A stretch of 64,000 bases of DNA from Megamerina dolium. Lineage: Eukaryota > Arthropoda > Insecta > Diptera > Megamerinidae. Location of the stretch: contig OY978525.1 in assembly GCA_963854835.1 (NCBI GenBank), forward strand, positions 106,064,417 to 106,128,416. The letters are read 5' to 3'. The notes under the pieces were generated by a model. The model saw only the letters and a program-made list of their open reading frames with translations, made no database searches and had not been told where the DNA came from. The position numbers and the translations under genes were made by a program. This document shows positions 36,880 to 50,600 of the stretch, piece after piece. Each line of letters opens with the position of its first letter. The first letter of the stretch is position 1.

Positions 36880-37720
36880 CCCATTTTCTTGTCGAAAGAA
36901 GTCGACATATTTTGAGGCAATCCAAGAATCGATCCACATTTTTGGCTTCTTCGTAAAAATGGAAGCGCTTTTGTGCCAGGCCGTGTGTCATCGATCGAAA
37001 CAAGTGGTAATCAAAAGGATCAATATCCGAGCTACACGGTAGGTGGGGCAGGACTTTCTATTTCAGTATTCCTAAGTATGTTTGAACGACTTCAGCAACA
37101 TGTAGACGAGCATTATCATGTTGCAAAATTACTTTGTCGTCTCTTTCGAGGTATTTTGGTCGTTTCTCCTTCAATGCTCTGCTCAAACGCATCAACTGAG
37201 TTCGATAAAGGCCACCGGTGATGATTTCATTCGGTTTTAACAGCTCATAATAAACAACACTGTACTGGTCCCACCAAATACAGAGCATAAGCTTGTCCGT
37301 TTTGCCATTACTGTTAATGATTGGCACAATCCATGATTTTTTCACTTCAGGATATAGTAATGAATCCATTTTTCATGACCAGTGACGATACGATGCAAAA
37401 AACTCTTGCTTTTTTGCCGTTGAAACAATTGTTCGCACGTGAAAAATCGGCGTTTAACATCTCTCGATTTCATTTTGTATGGGATCCAGTTGACTAGCGG
37501 TTGATTCATCTTTAAGCATTTGACACGAATCTTCGTCCAATAAAGCCGTCAATTCTTCATCTTCAAACTTTTTTGGTTAGTTCGAACGCTCTTTAATTTC
37601 AATGTCGAAATCACCATTTTTAAATCGACAAAACCAGTTCTCTAACATTTTGATCGATATACAATGTTCCTTGTAATTTTCCTAATACCAATCGATGACT
37701 TTTAGCGGCATATTTCTTGC
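36880..37720 (-). mobile_element. mariner transposase relic
   Basis: On the minus strand from about 37700: WFCRFKNGDFDIEIKERSN, then PKKFEDEELTALLDEDSCQ, then KKSWIVP, LMLCIWWDQYSVVYYELLKP, an ILQHDNARLHVAE block (second catalytic Asp; the usual DNAPSH is DNARLH) and LFRSMTHGLAQKRFHFYEEA with SWIASK near the end. This is the SETMAR-related mariner pattern. The region of the first catalytic Asp is damaged, and stops and shifts are frequent. Confidence 0.78.
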
Positions 37721-40579
37721 AATTAGACATGAAAAGTAAAACTTCGCGCAAATGTTGATTTGTTGGCTCAAAGGTGGATATGTCTCAAGCTTAATAAAAT
37801 TTAGTTGTTTTGCACTTTTACGAACTGACAGATATTGAAAAAGAAAGCGTAATAATGGCGTTTTAAAATGAGTATAGTTACAGTGTGGTCCGATAGTCAT
37901 CTGACGAAAATTGCTCAAAATAAATTCAAGGCCTCAAAATATAAACACAGCAGCAAGAAGATTGAAGCAGCAGCAGATTGAAAAAATACAAATTTCTTTT
38001 TTATTTAAAAATTTAATATTTTAAATACAATACTATTCGTGAAATTGGGCAAAAAATTAAATTAAAGAAATGCACAATATATGAAGAAAAGTGCTTGAGA
38101 CACGGAAGAAATAATTATAGTATTTCAGAATACTAGGTATCATAATTGTTATTTGAATTAATATATTTTATCTCTTCTTTAGTAACCTTTTTTGCACTTT
38201 TCAAAAAAAAAAATTATCTTTTACGACAGATAACTCAAAATTGGAAGCATGTGCACTCAACACGGGACTATTATTTCACCACGTGTCAAAACTATCGATA
38301 ATTTGTGTATTTCATAATTCCTACCAGTTTTCAGCTCTTTTACATGCTCTCTACAATTTCTCTCTTTGAGAGAATATTTTTCTAAACCTTTATTCTGTTC
38401 TATCGTTGAAAGTTTTTACTGGGAGAGTACGTGAACATGATTAATTTGAGTGAATATTTATCGATAATTATTTTAGTCTCTCTATGAAATTTTTCATAGA
38501 GGAGAAGGTACATAAACATAACTTCGAGTAATAGACACTTTCTCAACATATATCATACATACATCATACATACTTAATTACCTAATTAATTGTTAATGTA
38601 TAGTACAGCAAGTACATAAAGACACATTGTTTTTGTTGCAGTTATTAATGACATTTGAATATTTATATCAACAGAGTTGCAAAGTGGGGGGGAAAATGGC
38701 ACATTAATCATCATTGTTATAATTTTTCATTTTTATGTTAAATTTATTTAACAAAAAAAAAAAAGAGAAACAAATTATTTTCAATTTAATACACATATGT
38801 AAATTTACAACGTAGTACATAAAGAATAAAGAAAGAATCTGTTAAATTTCATAAACATTTCGACAAGTTTTATTCTCTATAAATTTATGCATATATGAGT
38901 TTGTTTTAATAAGTATATTATTTACACATTGCATCTATATGTATGTAGTATATTCTTATTAGGGGGAAAATAAAAGAAGGGAATGAGAAAATTTTGTAAT
39001 ACTTTTAGCATCTTATTCTTACGTATTTAAGCTTTTTCCAAAAACGTATGGGATATTCAGATTATGGTTTTGTATGCCCTAAAAGTGATAAAAAATTGAG
39101 AATTTTTTCCATAGCCAATCCTGTTATTAGCCAAAAATGATGGTAAACATATTTGGAAAGATATGAATATATTTTTTTGAACTGAATCGAAAACATATTT
39201 CTTGCGTATATTGGAGCATTTTAAGCAAAATAAAACATATTTCGTTCATCATTTTATAACTCGGATCTATCACCGTGCTTTTAAACTCAAACAAGAACTT
39301 TTACAGTGAACTGAAACTGGTCGTACAGCTACAAAACAGGTGAAGTCAGAACGACCGGCAAAAAAAAAAAAAAAGGAATCGAAAAGGAATTTTGTTGATT
39401 GCTTATCTTAAGAATCTTGATGAAACATTTAACTTTGAATATTATTATTTTGGATGAGCTGAATGAAAAAAATCGTAGGAAAGTACCTGGGTTACAGCAG
39501 AAAAAAAAACAAATTGTAATAGAGAATTGTTTTTTTTAATCTCACGCTATACCTTATACAAGCACGAAAAAAACTTTATAAATCAAAAAGTTCACATATC
39601 GATCAACATAATGAGTTCCAGAATTGAGGACAGAATCTGACAACAAAAATTTAAATAAACATAAATCAAAAATTTTAATAATGAAAATCTTAGTCAAGGA
39701 AGGAAAGTAATTTTTGTTTATTGTTGCATTTCTGAAAATAATTTCTGGAAATTTTCTGCTTTTAAGCAAAACCTAGACTTCAAGCTAATACTCGAATATT
39801 ACTCAAAGGTTTTATTAAAATTATTTATGTTTTCGCAAAGACCTAAAAATTACAAAATGTTATGCTGATACGAATGCAATAAATTAAGCTTAAGTTGATT
39901 ATTAATAATACAGTACTGATGACTGGATCTCTTATTAAATTCAATTCCATAATAATAATAATAATTATAATAATATATGTAACTATATGAAAAATATTAA
40001 TAAAGGATTTTAGTTTTACATATAAGATATAATTTTTCTTTAGAACATACTGTATTCATTATATTATCATATATGTACAAATCTGTATGAATGGCTTTTT
40101 GTATATGAATATAAAATATGTAAGCAACTCATTTTGTTTGTATTTATTCTATATTGTGATTAAAGCCTATTTATATTTGTGTGTGTGTGTGTGTTTTTCT
40201 CCCTTTTTTTTTTTTTTTTTTTTGTTAAAATAGCACATATTTTTTACCTGCTTTTGCTTTTCGTTTTTTTTTATATGTTTTTCTTTTGTATTCACTTGTT
40301 TCTACAGTAAAACTGCTCATATACACAATGTTTCAGATTCATATTTTTTTCAATAAAAAAAAAATGTTGCTTTATACATTTTTTTTTTCAATATCTACAT
40401 ATATAAAAAGAGGCACTGTCTTCAAGGCAACTACAAAGTGGAGTGTCAAATAAAAGAAATGGTAGGATAAAATCATAAAAGAAATCAAATGATTATTAGA
40501 ATATATGTGCGTGTATTTACAAAATGAATTTTTTTTTATATATTTACACTTGTGTGCAAAATAATAGCAGTACTAAAGT
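37721..40579. other. AT-rich intergenic DNA, nothing recognised
   Basis: This is AT-rich sequence with homopolymer runs and a TATCATACATACATCATACATA tract near 38550. No gene was recognised. Confidence 0.4.
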
Positions 40580-40860
40580 TAAGTCAGATTAGGTTAGGTC
40601 GATTATTCGGACACTTTGCGAATGAATTTAACCTAGTGTAGGTGCGAAATATAATACCGTAAATAGGCTTTTAAGTTCTATCCGGTAAAATAACTTCAGA
40701 TAGGTTGAAAATGATTTTCGATACCTGGCATAGTTTAGTAATATTGTTTTTATAACAGCTTCATAGAAACGTCTTGTCTTCTTCAATGTTACCACATATT
40801 TTGCAGTTATCATGCAGATGACATAACTACCGATCAGGAAATGCACAGAAATGATTCATG
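40580..40860 (-). mobile_element. Non-LTR retrotransposon 3'-end fragment (CCHC-like tail)
   Basis: In one minus-strand frame, near 40806-40770, the sequence reads CKICGNIEEDKTFL. This resembles the C-x-x-C tail after the RNase H domain of I/LOA-type LINEs, and a SEVILP segment follows. Stops and shifts surround it and the ends are approximate. It might be chance similarity. Confidence 0.4.
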
Positions 40861-41393
40861 TATGTCTATTAAAGTACCTTTGACAACTTAAATTTATTTG
40901 TGTGTACTTTTTTCTTTTTCTTTGTAATAGTGGCTGTCCTTAGAAGTCATTATTTAGATTTAGTTTGAATGTGGGCAATTTAAAATTTCTGCTGAAAGAT
41001 AAAAATTTAACATTTTTTAAAAACGTTTCTCCTTGTTGCCATTTACATAGAAGCTCTTGCAACAGCAAACATTTGGGAACACTTTTAAAAGAGAAATCTC
41101 GGAAAAAGTAAATGAAGATGATATAAACTTGTAGTCGTACTTACATCTGAATTAACACAATTATACGATTAAGATGTGAGCGACAATAATTGGGTTCCTT
41201 CTAGATGCGTTCGAATTTAGAACACACAAGGCCGAACAAATAATCAGTCAAAATACTGTGTTGTTCCAAATTCTTTTTAAATTCAATAAAAACAGTTTTA
41301 TTCGGCATTCAAACTAAGCTAGTAGCAATAACTATATGACAAAATACCTACGAAATGTCACTTAGGTAGTGTAGGGTGGTACCAATTACTTGT
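40861..41393. other. Intergenic DNA, nothing recognised
   Basis: No coding or repeat signature was identified. Confidence 0.35.
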
Positions 41394-41588
41394 ATTTTTT
41401 TCTACTGTACAGAGATGTTACTTATCAATATCTTTTTATTTAAATGTCAAAAATATTACAAGAAAAAGAAAAAGGAATAATTTTGCAATAAAATTATTTG
41501 ATTATTTTTGAAACATTTGATTAATTGATAAATCAAAATTTGAAATTTTAGATATAAAATAAAAAATTTTATCAACTCTGTTTAGGAA
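41394..41588. repeat. Dispersed repeat, copy 2 (pair with 9048-9246)
   Basis: It shares both ends and central words with 9048-9246, in the same orientation, with interior indels. Confidence 0.6.
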
Positions 41589-42689
41589 GAGAAAATGCGA
41601 ACTAAAAACAATTTGTTGAATAAAAAATTACTAATATGCCAATATAACATGTCATTACAATATGTAGAAGTACACATTTAACAAGAGAATTTTGTATTAC
41701 TTGTTAAAAAGTCATCTTTTTCCATAATTGGGTATCGCTGCTATAGACACTGCCATTTATTCACGCACATGTGTAAGCACATATTTACAAAACATGCAAA
41801 TATAAAAAGAGTTTTCATAAAGAAGAATGAAAATATGGAAATTTGAATGCAAATTATTTGAAATTTAAATTATATTTACATATATATATATATAGTATAT
41901 CTATATACTAATATATATACTACAGCATTTTATCTGTTGAGGACACAAATATTGGACACAATTATTTTTGTTTCAAAATTCTCTTTTTCATTCATCGGAC
42001 CACAATTAACATTTAATATTATAGATATCTATTAACTATATGAACTTGATCTTCCTATTTATATTTACAATGTAAATAATTTTTGCTAAATCGTATATGT
42101 AACATATACACATCATATGTATGTATACACGCATATTTCCATATAATAAATGCATATCTACATATGTAAATATTTAATTTTTAAAAAATATTTTGCTTTT
42201 TCTCTAGGCATGTCCGTGGGTGTATATGTATCTATGTGTATGTGTTTCTGTATTTATGTGTGACTCTTTTTTTTTCTTTTGTGGAAACCTTGTTTCTAAT
42301 TTATGTATACTTAAATTTTTTATTTTTTTAATATTTTCCAATTAGAAATGTGCACAGCTATCATCAGAATTTATTATTATTTTTTTTTTGTCCTTCAACA
42401 ATTAAGTCAATTTTTCTTCTTCTTAATACATACAACATATTAATGTAATTTAGGAATTGACATTTAATAACGACTAACTTATAGTGTAACTAATAACTAA
42501 TATGTATTTATTAAGTCATTATTGAGTTTTTTTTTTTGTAATTTTATTTTATTATTTATGAATAATAGATTTCTTCAGAAATTATGTCAATCAATCAATT
42601 TTAAGCAGATGGAAAAAAGGAACTAAAAAGTCGATTCTAACCTTAAATTCTTCTATTATAAAACGAGTGAATTTAAAAGCTTGCACTTT
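41589..42689. other. AT-rich intergenic DNA with (TA)n tracts
   Basis: A TATATATATATATAG tract is present near 41880. Otherwise the sequence is AT-rich with no gene signal. Confidence 0.4.
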
Positions 42690-43305
42690 CATGAACATTT
42701 CGACACTTTATGGGGATTGTCAATCTGGCAACAAACAACGGAGTTAGTGCATACGAATTTCTAGTGTATTTATTTATAACTCCGGTAATCAGACCTTTAT
42801 TTAAGGACTGCCATTTTATGATATTCTCCAATTTGTTTCCGGGCCATACTGGAAATGTCATCATAATTAATAATGTTTTGAGAGCTGGAGGAATTTTTTT
42901 TTTTAATATCTCTCGATATGAGTGGAATAAATCACTATATGATAGTCCAAAGTGTCGATTGAAACATTTTTAACGAAATTTCGGATATATTAGTAATTGC
43001 TAGTTGGAATTTTCAACTGTATCTTCAGCTCCTTACGATCACTATGTTCTCCATGGTCAATGTCCGCTTTGCCATTTTAAAATTAATAGCACTAGACATG
43101 AACTTGTGTATGGTATAGACAATCATAACCATAAACTTTTTTAGTCAATTCATATGCCTCGCTGAATGTTTTACCACCAAGTTTAAAACAGAACTAAGGC
43201 TCATTGCTTGAATAGCATTTTAATTATTGTAGCCATCGCTTGGGCGTTAACTTTGTTATTTGTTGACGAAATTACACATTCAAAGTGTCAAAATGTTTGT
43301 GATTG
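42690..43305 (-). mobile_element. mariner-like deletion derivative with long TIRs
   Basis: The outer ~40 bases appear inverted: + strand left AACATTTCGACACTTTATGG and ...GGCAACAAACAAC; right, on the minus strand, AACATTTTGACACTTTGAAT and ...GTCAACAAATAAC. Between about 43260 and 43010 the minus strand reads FCFKLGGKTFSEAYELTKKV then YGYDCLYHTQVHV, resembling the first HTH of SETMAR-like transposases (family form: FC.KLGKT..E....L...YG.D.LS..QV..W). No catalytic domain remains. The length (about 616 bp) suggests internal deletion. Confidence 0.55.
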
Positions 43306-44799
43306 AGGCAGTGTAAAATTATGCAAATTCACTCATATGTCTAAAGATGGCGTCACTCAGTACGATTAGATATTTACAAATAAAATAAAAGAAAAAAAAA
43401 AAACCGAAAATGTTCATAGAAGTGTAAGAAAAGCAATCAAAATTTTAAAAAGACATATATAAGAAACAAAATTATAAGAAAATTAATTAAATTACATAAA
43501 ACACTGTATAACATAATATATCTCTACTCACAGGAGCAACAACATTTCGCATCCGTATGCCCGTATGGTTTTGAATTTGGGCTCAAAAATAATGTAAATA
43601 TAAAATTACAAAAATTTTAAGCCGATTAATTTATTCAAAACAGTTTTATCAGAACAGATTCAACAATATTTCCGATCATTTGAGTAGAGAGACATATTAT
43701 ATTTGTAAATAAAACCAAATAATTCAATTGATTTTTCTGTTTTCTCATTTAATAATATAATGTTTTTATTAAAAATTTTTTTCTTTTCTATTTTTTCAAA
43801 TAAAAATTTTTAAATTACACATTTCCTCCTTTGTTATAATTTCTATTCCCAAATATTCACAGAGAATAATGTTTGTTTTACACCTTTTGTTGTTGTTGTT
43901 GTTGCTTTTTATATCTCACATACATACATACCAATATTGAAAAAATAAACATAGATTGTGTATAAATTTATAAATGATATTGTTTTTATTTGCAAAAGTC
44001 TTAAAGAAATTTAAAACTAATATAGTAATTCTAAATAATAATAATAATAATTATAATATTGTAATAATAATTAAATCAACGAACAAAGAACGAAGAAATT
44101 AAAATTATGACTGCATTTTCAAACTATATATATATCAAGTAATATATATTAATCTAAAATGGGACACTTTAATTACTTAAAACATAAAAAATGTTGTGAT
44201 AGGTAGTCTATACAAAAATATTAGAATGAGAATATAATATGTATTTAGAAATTATATTTAAATTAGTGAGTATACATACACTAAAAGAAGTATATTATTT
44301 ATTGCAAAAAAAAAAAATAAAATAATAATAATAATAATAATAATAAAAACTAAAATTAAATTAAAAATATTATTATTGCATTTGAGTTGAAATGATAGAA
44401 TTCATATCAGATTGCACAAACAAATTGTTTTAATTGTTGTTAAAATTAATAATTGCAATTTATTTTCAGTGGTATCGTGTAATCGTGTATTTATTAAAAA
44501 GAAAATTATGAAATTTCAGAATTATATTGCAAAAAATATGTAGGTAACCTTAAAATTCTACGAATTGCATCACTCAATAGTGTGTGTCAATATGATTTTC
44601 TTCAAAAATTGATATTTATTTACCAGTGATGGATCAAAATTTCTCCTCAGAATTTTGTTTTAAAATCATCTAAAAATAAATCACTTTTGTACAAAGAATG
44701 GAAATTTCTCATAAATATGAATTTCTTCGATTTTGGCTATTCATGGCTATACATGGCTATTCTGATATAGTAACAATATTGTTCACAATTACAATTGAA
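43306..44799. other. AT-rich intergenic DNA with (AAT)n microsatellite
   Basis: An AATAATAATAATAATAATAA tract lies near 44320-44346 and a TTGTTGTTGTTGTTG tract near 43890. No gene was recognised. Confidence 0.45.
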
Positions 44800-45240
44800 T
44801 ACAACAAGGCTTAGTTAGTGGCGAATTCCGTGATGGTCGTCCATCAAGTGTTCTAACAGTGTTCTAACTAACATCGACACTGTGAGGGAACTCATTGAAG
44901 CATATGATGTACCAAGAGGCAGAGGCACAATTGAGCATTGGAACAAAAGAGTCAAATACAAATGATATTGCATGCATTTTCAGCAGTGAAGAACAAAAAA
45001 AAAAAAAACAACAGAAATCGTTGCATTATTCTCCAATACTACAATGCCAGCACTCACACAGCAAATCATACAGTTGAAGCAGACAAATATTGCTAATGGC
45101 TTTGTAATGTTCCCTTTTGTCAAAGACAAAATGCGTGATTAGCATTTCTCAAATACCTGAAGGGGCTATATCCACTTTAGAGTGGAATAATTGTTATGAC
45201 AACTGGTTTCTTCGAATGTAAATACAATAAATGTGCCATA
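44800..45240 (+). mobile_element. Strongly decayed mariner relic
   Basis: Fragments in shifting + strand frames resemble mariner: GEFRDGRPSS near 44820 (family GRP), VRELIEAYDVPRGRGTIEHW near 44885-44940, and near the end VKDKMRD, ISQIPEGA and STLEWNNCYDNWFLRM (family FE..CF.KW..RM). An A-rich insertion interrupts it near 44993. Individual fragments are short, but their order fits a transposase. Confidence 0.5.
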
Positions 45241-46853
45241 TATCGAACTTAAGGCGAACATTTTGAAAAACATAAAATATATTTTGTGTATATGCATTTC
45301 CAGAATCTTTTAGGGTTACCCTCGTTTAAAAAGAAAGAAAAAAATATTGATGCTGTTGTATTCTTAGTAATGCTATATATAAAGAGCTGAGCAAATTTTA
45401 TTATAATTACAAATAAGTGAAAAATAAAAAATTTCAATTACATGACTAAGTAATTAAAAAATTGATTTACAAATTACAATAACCGTATGACATTAAACAA
45501 AAGTAATCCATTTCACTTACTTTAGCTCAAAGTAATCGTTTTGTAATTGATCAAGTAATTTCAGTATTTTAGGTTTGAATATTCTATCTCACCTCTGGTC
45601 ACATGTACTATGCATGTATATATAGATATACATTTGCGGTATATAAACTAACTATTTCTGTTATTGTTATTGTTTTTTTTTTTTTATTTTTCATATTTCA
45701 TGTTTATTTTTTATTTAATTTAATTTTAAGTATTTAACTTTTTTATTTATTTTATTTTTGTTTTTTATTTTTATTTTTTTTTTTTTGTTAAAACCTGCTT
45801 TAAGCTGACTTGCATGTGTTTACGTATTTTATCCATTGCATAATAATATTAATAATTTTTTTTTATTTTTTTACAATAAATTTTTGTATTCTTAAAATTT
45901 TACTCTTTTTTTATGTATGTAAATAATATATATGATTTTATTACATGACAATTTATTCACTTAACACTTAACTTGAATCTATATGTGTACTATATATGCT
46001 AATGATAATTTAAAATATTTTGTAACATAACGTACGAGTATGTGTTGTTGTTGTTGTTGTAAAAGACTATTATAATTGTTTTTGTTTTTCTTACTTCTAC
46101 CAACTGCGGTATGCAATTTCAATGATATTGAATTATTGCATATATTCATACGTTCATTAGAATTAAATAATTGCTTAAAATGTAAAATGAAAAAAACTGA
46201 AAAATAAGTCAAATTAAAAAAAAAAAAAATAAGAAACTAAAATAATTTTTATTTTATGAAATTATTGTAATTATTATTTTAAGATATGACACCGTTTAAT
46301 AAATGTGTATACACACATATATCATACATATGACTTTTGCCATCATGTATTCAAAATTATTTATTTATTTATCTAGGTACTTTTCATTTCATCAAATTAT
46401 TGTTTTATCTTTGCATATGCTAATTATATACTGTGCATAATAGTAATAATATGATTTTGTATTATGTATATTTGACTTGGCAATATGTTGATATACATAT
46501 GTGTATGTACCTAATATACAAGCGATTCTCTTCCAGTAATTTTATTGTAACATATTTCTTGACTAATTTTTTTTTTTTGCACTTTGTGTTAAGAAATTTT
46601 TGGAAATTCGTAGAAAATCTTGACACAGTCTTAATTTATTTTCAACTCTACTGGATTTGTCTTTGTTTCTTCTTTTCATATAGAATTTATATATTTCATG
46701 AACTTATGGCAATGCCGTACTATGTGTTACTGTCAACTGAGAGAGAGAAAAAAAAAAAACATGTCTGAATTTATGAAAATTTCTCAATGTGCAAAAATAA
46801 AAATGTACAATATAATACATATAAAATATACTAATTTTCAGTGCATACAAACT
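45241..46853. other. AT-rich DNA downstream of Mef2
   Basis: Long T-rich and poly-A tracts and a TTGTTGTTGTTGTTGT run near 46044 are present. It may include the Mef2 3' UTR, but I cannot place the polyadenylation site. No gene was recognised. Confidence 0.4.
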
Positions 46854-47657
46854 TTATTTTGATATTATTGGGTTGATATTGACATTATTACTATTATTAT
46901 TATGATTATTATTATTAATATTAATGTTGTGGTTGTGATTACTGCTGTGTGGCTGTTGTAAATTATGTTGTTGCATATACATATTGTTTATATCAAATAC
47001 ATCAGCAACATGTTGAGTATTGGTAATTAAATAATTACCTTGCTGCTGCTGCTGCTGCTGCTGTTGTGTATACTTTTGACGTTGCGTTGTTGTTGTAGTA
47101 ATATGGTGATTATAATAATTGCTATTATTTCTGTTGCTGCTATTATTATTATTATTATTATTGTGATTATTTGTATTACACACATATTGTTCTTGCTGTG
47201 ATGTGAGTAAATGTTGATGCGTTTGTAAATGATGCGGACGCATGTTGCAGTCATTGATGTTGCTATTACTACTACTGCTATTATTATTGCGCAAATGAAT
47301 AGAAGGTGGTGGTGCTGCTGCTGCTGATAGAATATGTTGAAAATTATCATCCATATTATTATTATTATTATTATTATTATTGCCATATGTTGTTAATGAC
47401 ATTGTTTTTGTTTTATTCGTTATTACTGCAGTTGCGGTTGATGATATTGATGATGATGATGATGATGATGCTGACGATAATGATGTTGAAGAGGATGCTG
47501 CTGATAATGATGATGATTTTGTTATCATATCACTGTGAGGAGTACTATTACAATTATTTTCACTGTTTATATTGTTTAGATTATTGTTGTTGTTGTGATG
47601 CTGATTAAAATTTATTGCTGCTATTCTGCTATTATTTGTTAAAATATCTCGTGATGG
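46854..47657 (-). other. In-frame open extension beyond the Mef2 stop codon
   Basis: Directly after the Mef2 TAG (47658-47660, context ACA TAG CCA), the same frame stays open for 267 codons to a TAA at 46854-46856. It begins PSRDILTNNSRIAAINFN and is rich in Asn, Gln, Ser, His and Thr. Several runs come from pure triplet repeats (AAT, CAG, TCA/ATC). Non-repetitive stretches include ILSAAAAPPPSIHLRN, MRPHHLQTHQHLLTSQQEQY and NTQHVADVFDINNMYMQQHN. It could be translated by readthrough or by splicing around the TAG, or be a 3' UTR made stop-poor by repeats. Other frames here also have fairly long open stretches for that reason. I do not claim it is a protein. Confidence 0.4.
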
Positions 47658-50600
47658 CTATGTTGCCCAACCACCAGATATTCTTGGTCGTTTGTGCGCC
47701 TGATTTGGACCATCATAATCATTCATTTGTTGTTGTTGCTGCTGCTGCTGCAGCTGTTGCTGTTGTTGCTGTTGCTGCTGCTGTTGCTGTTGCTGCTGCT
47801 GCTGGTGATTGGCTACTACTGCAGCAGCTGCAGCTGCTGAATTTGTTAAACGCAGATCAGGTGATGGCACATTGGTGGGCGTAACGGAACCTGTATTAAA
47901 AATAATAAAATCTGTTATTTCATTAGTTTCGAGCTGTACAGTCAATATGATGAATATGGGAATACACAATGAGCGAGGACGGGAAGAGTAATACACCACA
48001 CGAGGCACACGTTGCATATTCATTACTGGATATGTACGTTTGTTTGCTTGTATGTATGGTATGTAGCTCGATTTGATTTGATTTTTTTGTTTTTAGTACA
48101 GCACACTGTTATCCATGCGAACGTTACATTACGTTATGTTACGTTACGAACTCGCTCGTTCACAATGTCATTCAATATATGTACGAGCATTAACAGCCGT
48201 CTATGAAAATACATTCTACATAACAACAAGTACAAGTCAATAATTTGTTAAATTTTTTTTTTTATTTTGCTATTCATTACGAAAGAAAAACATTTTCAAA
48301 CAATATGAAATGGTTAGTATCAATTACAAGCATGTTAATCAATTAATGAAAGGAAGAAGCAGCTGTAGTAAGTAGTATGTAAGTAAATAAGTAAGCAAAT
48401 TTGAAAATAGACGAGTAAGTACGTATGTGAAATTAATGATGCAAATTTAAGTGAAATTCGTGTGTGTGTGTGTGGTTTTGAGTGTTTGTCTGTGTGTATG
48501 AGTTAAAAAAATAGGGAGGTGGGAAATGTACATATTACGTGAAAAGCATGAATAAAAGAAATAAGATTCCACACTCAGCATATTTTGCTTAAATGTGTTG
48601 CTTTCTTTCATTCATAATGCGTTGAGTGTAGAGCGAAAAGATTGAGAAAAAGAATTTTGTTATTATATCACATATTTCACATAAAATTGAGAAACTGATG
48701 ATCAACTGATGATCACTTAAAGACTGATTAAAGTGCAGTGAATGTACAATGAAATCGCTCATAATATTGTGAATTTTTTTGATCCTTCTGTTTTAAGTTC
48801 GAAAGTGAGTAAGTCTATGAGAGATTTCATTATGTGTGACATTATGATATGGAATAGTTGGTACTCGTATAATAAACTAATCAATTTACAAAGGGATGGT
48901 AATGCAAAAACATACTTGTATAATCTTAAGAATTTGAAATAGATGTATAGAAGGAAAATAAGGAGATTGTGAAATGATATTGAAACGAACAAAAGTGAAA
49001 CAAATGTAGATATGTTTGTGTTATAGCCTAATTTTCTTTAGTTCCCCATATATGGCATGAAGGTGTATGAAATATATATATAAATAAATTTTATTTCTTT
49101 TGTGTTTACTATATGTAGGTAGTATGTATATGCATGTATAATTATGTTGTTGGCCAATTTACCGGCAAAATTCCATAATCTAGAATTAGGACCCAGTTGG
49201 GAGCGGTATGGATATCCTTCGTATTTGTCTAGCACTAAAAAAACAAACAGAAAACGGTTCAAAGAAAAAACGACAACCGACAAAAAGAAGAAGAAGCAAA
49301 CAAAGAAAGATAACAATATTGATTCGTTTAGTATTTGCACTCATATTTTTTTGTTTCTTTGTTTCATTTCTTTTATTTTTGGTTTTTTTTTATATTTTAT
49401 ATTTTTATATAAATATTAAATACATATTATTGTTTGTTAAGCACACATATAAAATACCTATTGTATAGTATAGTCTATTGTCAATATTTGTGCTGGGGTA
49501 ATTGTGTGTGTGTGTGTGTTTTTAATAAATTTCTAACTATAATTTTATATCTATAACTGATTATTTCAAATTTTGATAGTGCGTATGATTAATCTACAGT
49601 AGAGATACTATTCAAGGTCGCAAAAAGTGTAACAAAAGTGTGATTTCGTGTGAAGGAATGCCAAGATTCATTTCAATTCAATTGCATCTCACACACCCTT
49701 GAAATTGTTTTTGGCAACAATGTTGCAACAACTATTCTATCCTATTCTAAAAAGTGTTCCAATTTTTCCATGGTTTTCCATGTTTATATCGTTGAAGTAT
49801 ATGCGACATTGAAATAATTAAAATTCCAATTAAATGTATGTGAATTTATGCGAGATAAAATAATCGCAACATGTGTCGTCAACATACTAGCTACATTTTG
49901 TTTCATAGACATTTTAAAATGTTTCTGGGTGTTTAAAATATTGCAAATAGTGATGTGTGAAAAATTAAATGTTTGTTCGAAGAAAATGTCCATGGTAAAC
50001 AAACATCCATTTTATTGGAGGTGAGATACGAAACTGGCTCAAACTATATAATGTTCATATAGGTTAAGCAATTACTTTGACATGAAATAATAACCTTAGC
50101 AATTGCTTAGAAATTTAATATACAAGAACTTTATTAATTTTTATTCATATATCAACACATATCGTACAGCAATATATATATTTATAAAGATATATAATTT
50201 TATGAAGATTTGGAAATCGATCTATGGTAATATTGTATTTTACAGTCGAAAACATCTGGGTTGTAGAGAGTGATCAAATATTTTAAAAACATTTTTTTAC
50301 CGAAATTACTCTCATTCAGTGGTTGAGCGGTGACCAACATATTGGAGTGTTTATACACAAAAGACAATGATGCTGCTGATGTTGCTTAAAATGTGTGCGA
50401 ACTTCAACTCATCACAGGTCAATAGATAAACATTAGTCAGGGTGTTCCGGGCGGAATTTTGGATAAACATTTCCTCCGATTATTTTCATTTATAGGTTAG
50501 CTCATATTAGAACTGAATCTGAACGATCATTCGCTTCGTAATCTCATGTGTTTCAAATGAGTTGCAATTTGGGTTGCAAAAATTCATAATAAAAAATCAA

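Noticed and set aside
42710..42973. 87-codon plus-strand open frame
   Set aside because: It is contained in the TIR-bounded derivative at 42690-43305 and resembles no protein. The minus strand carries the recognisable transposase remnant.
47306..47884. Plus-strand open frames opposite the Mef2 3' end
   Set aside because: They are mirror translations of CAG/AAT triplet repeats (Tyr, Leu and Ala runs), with no independent coding evidence.
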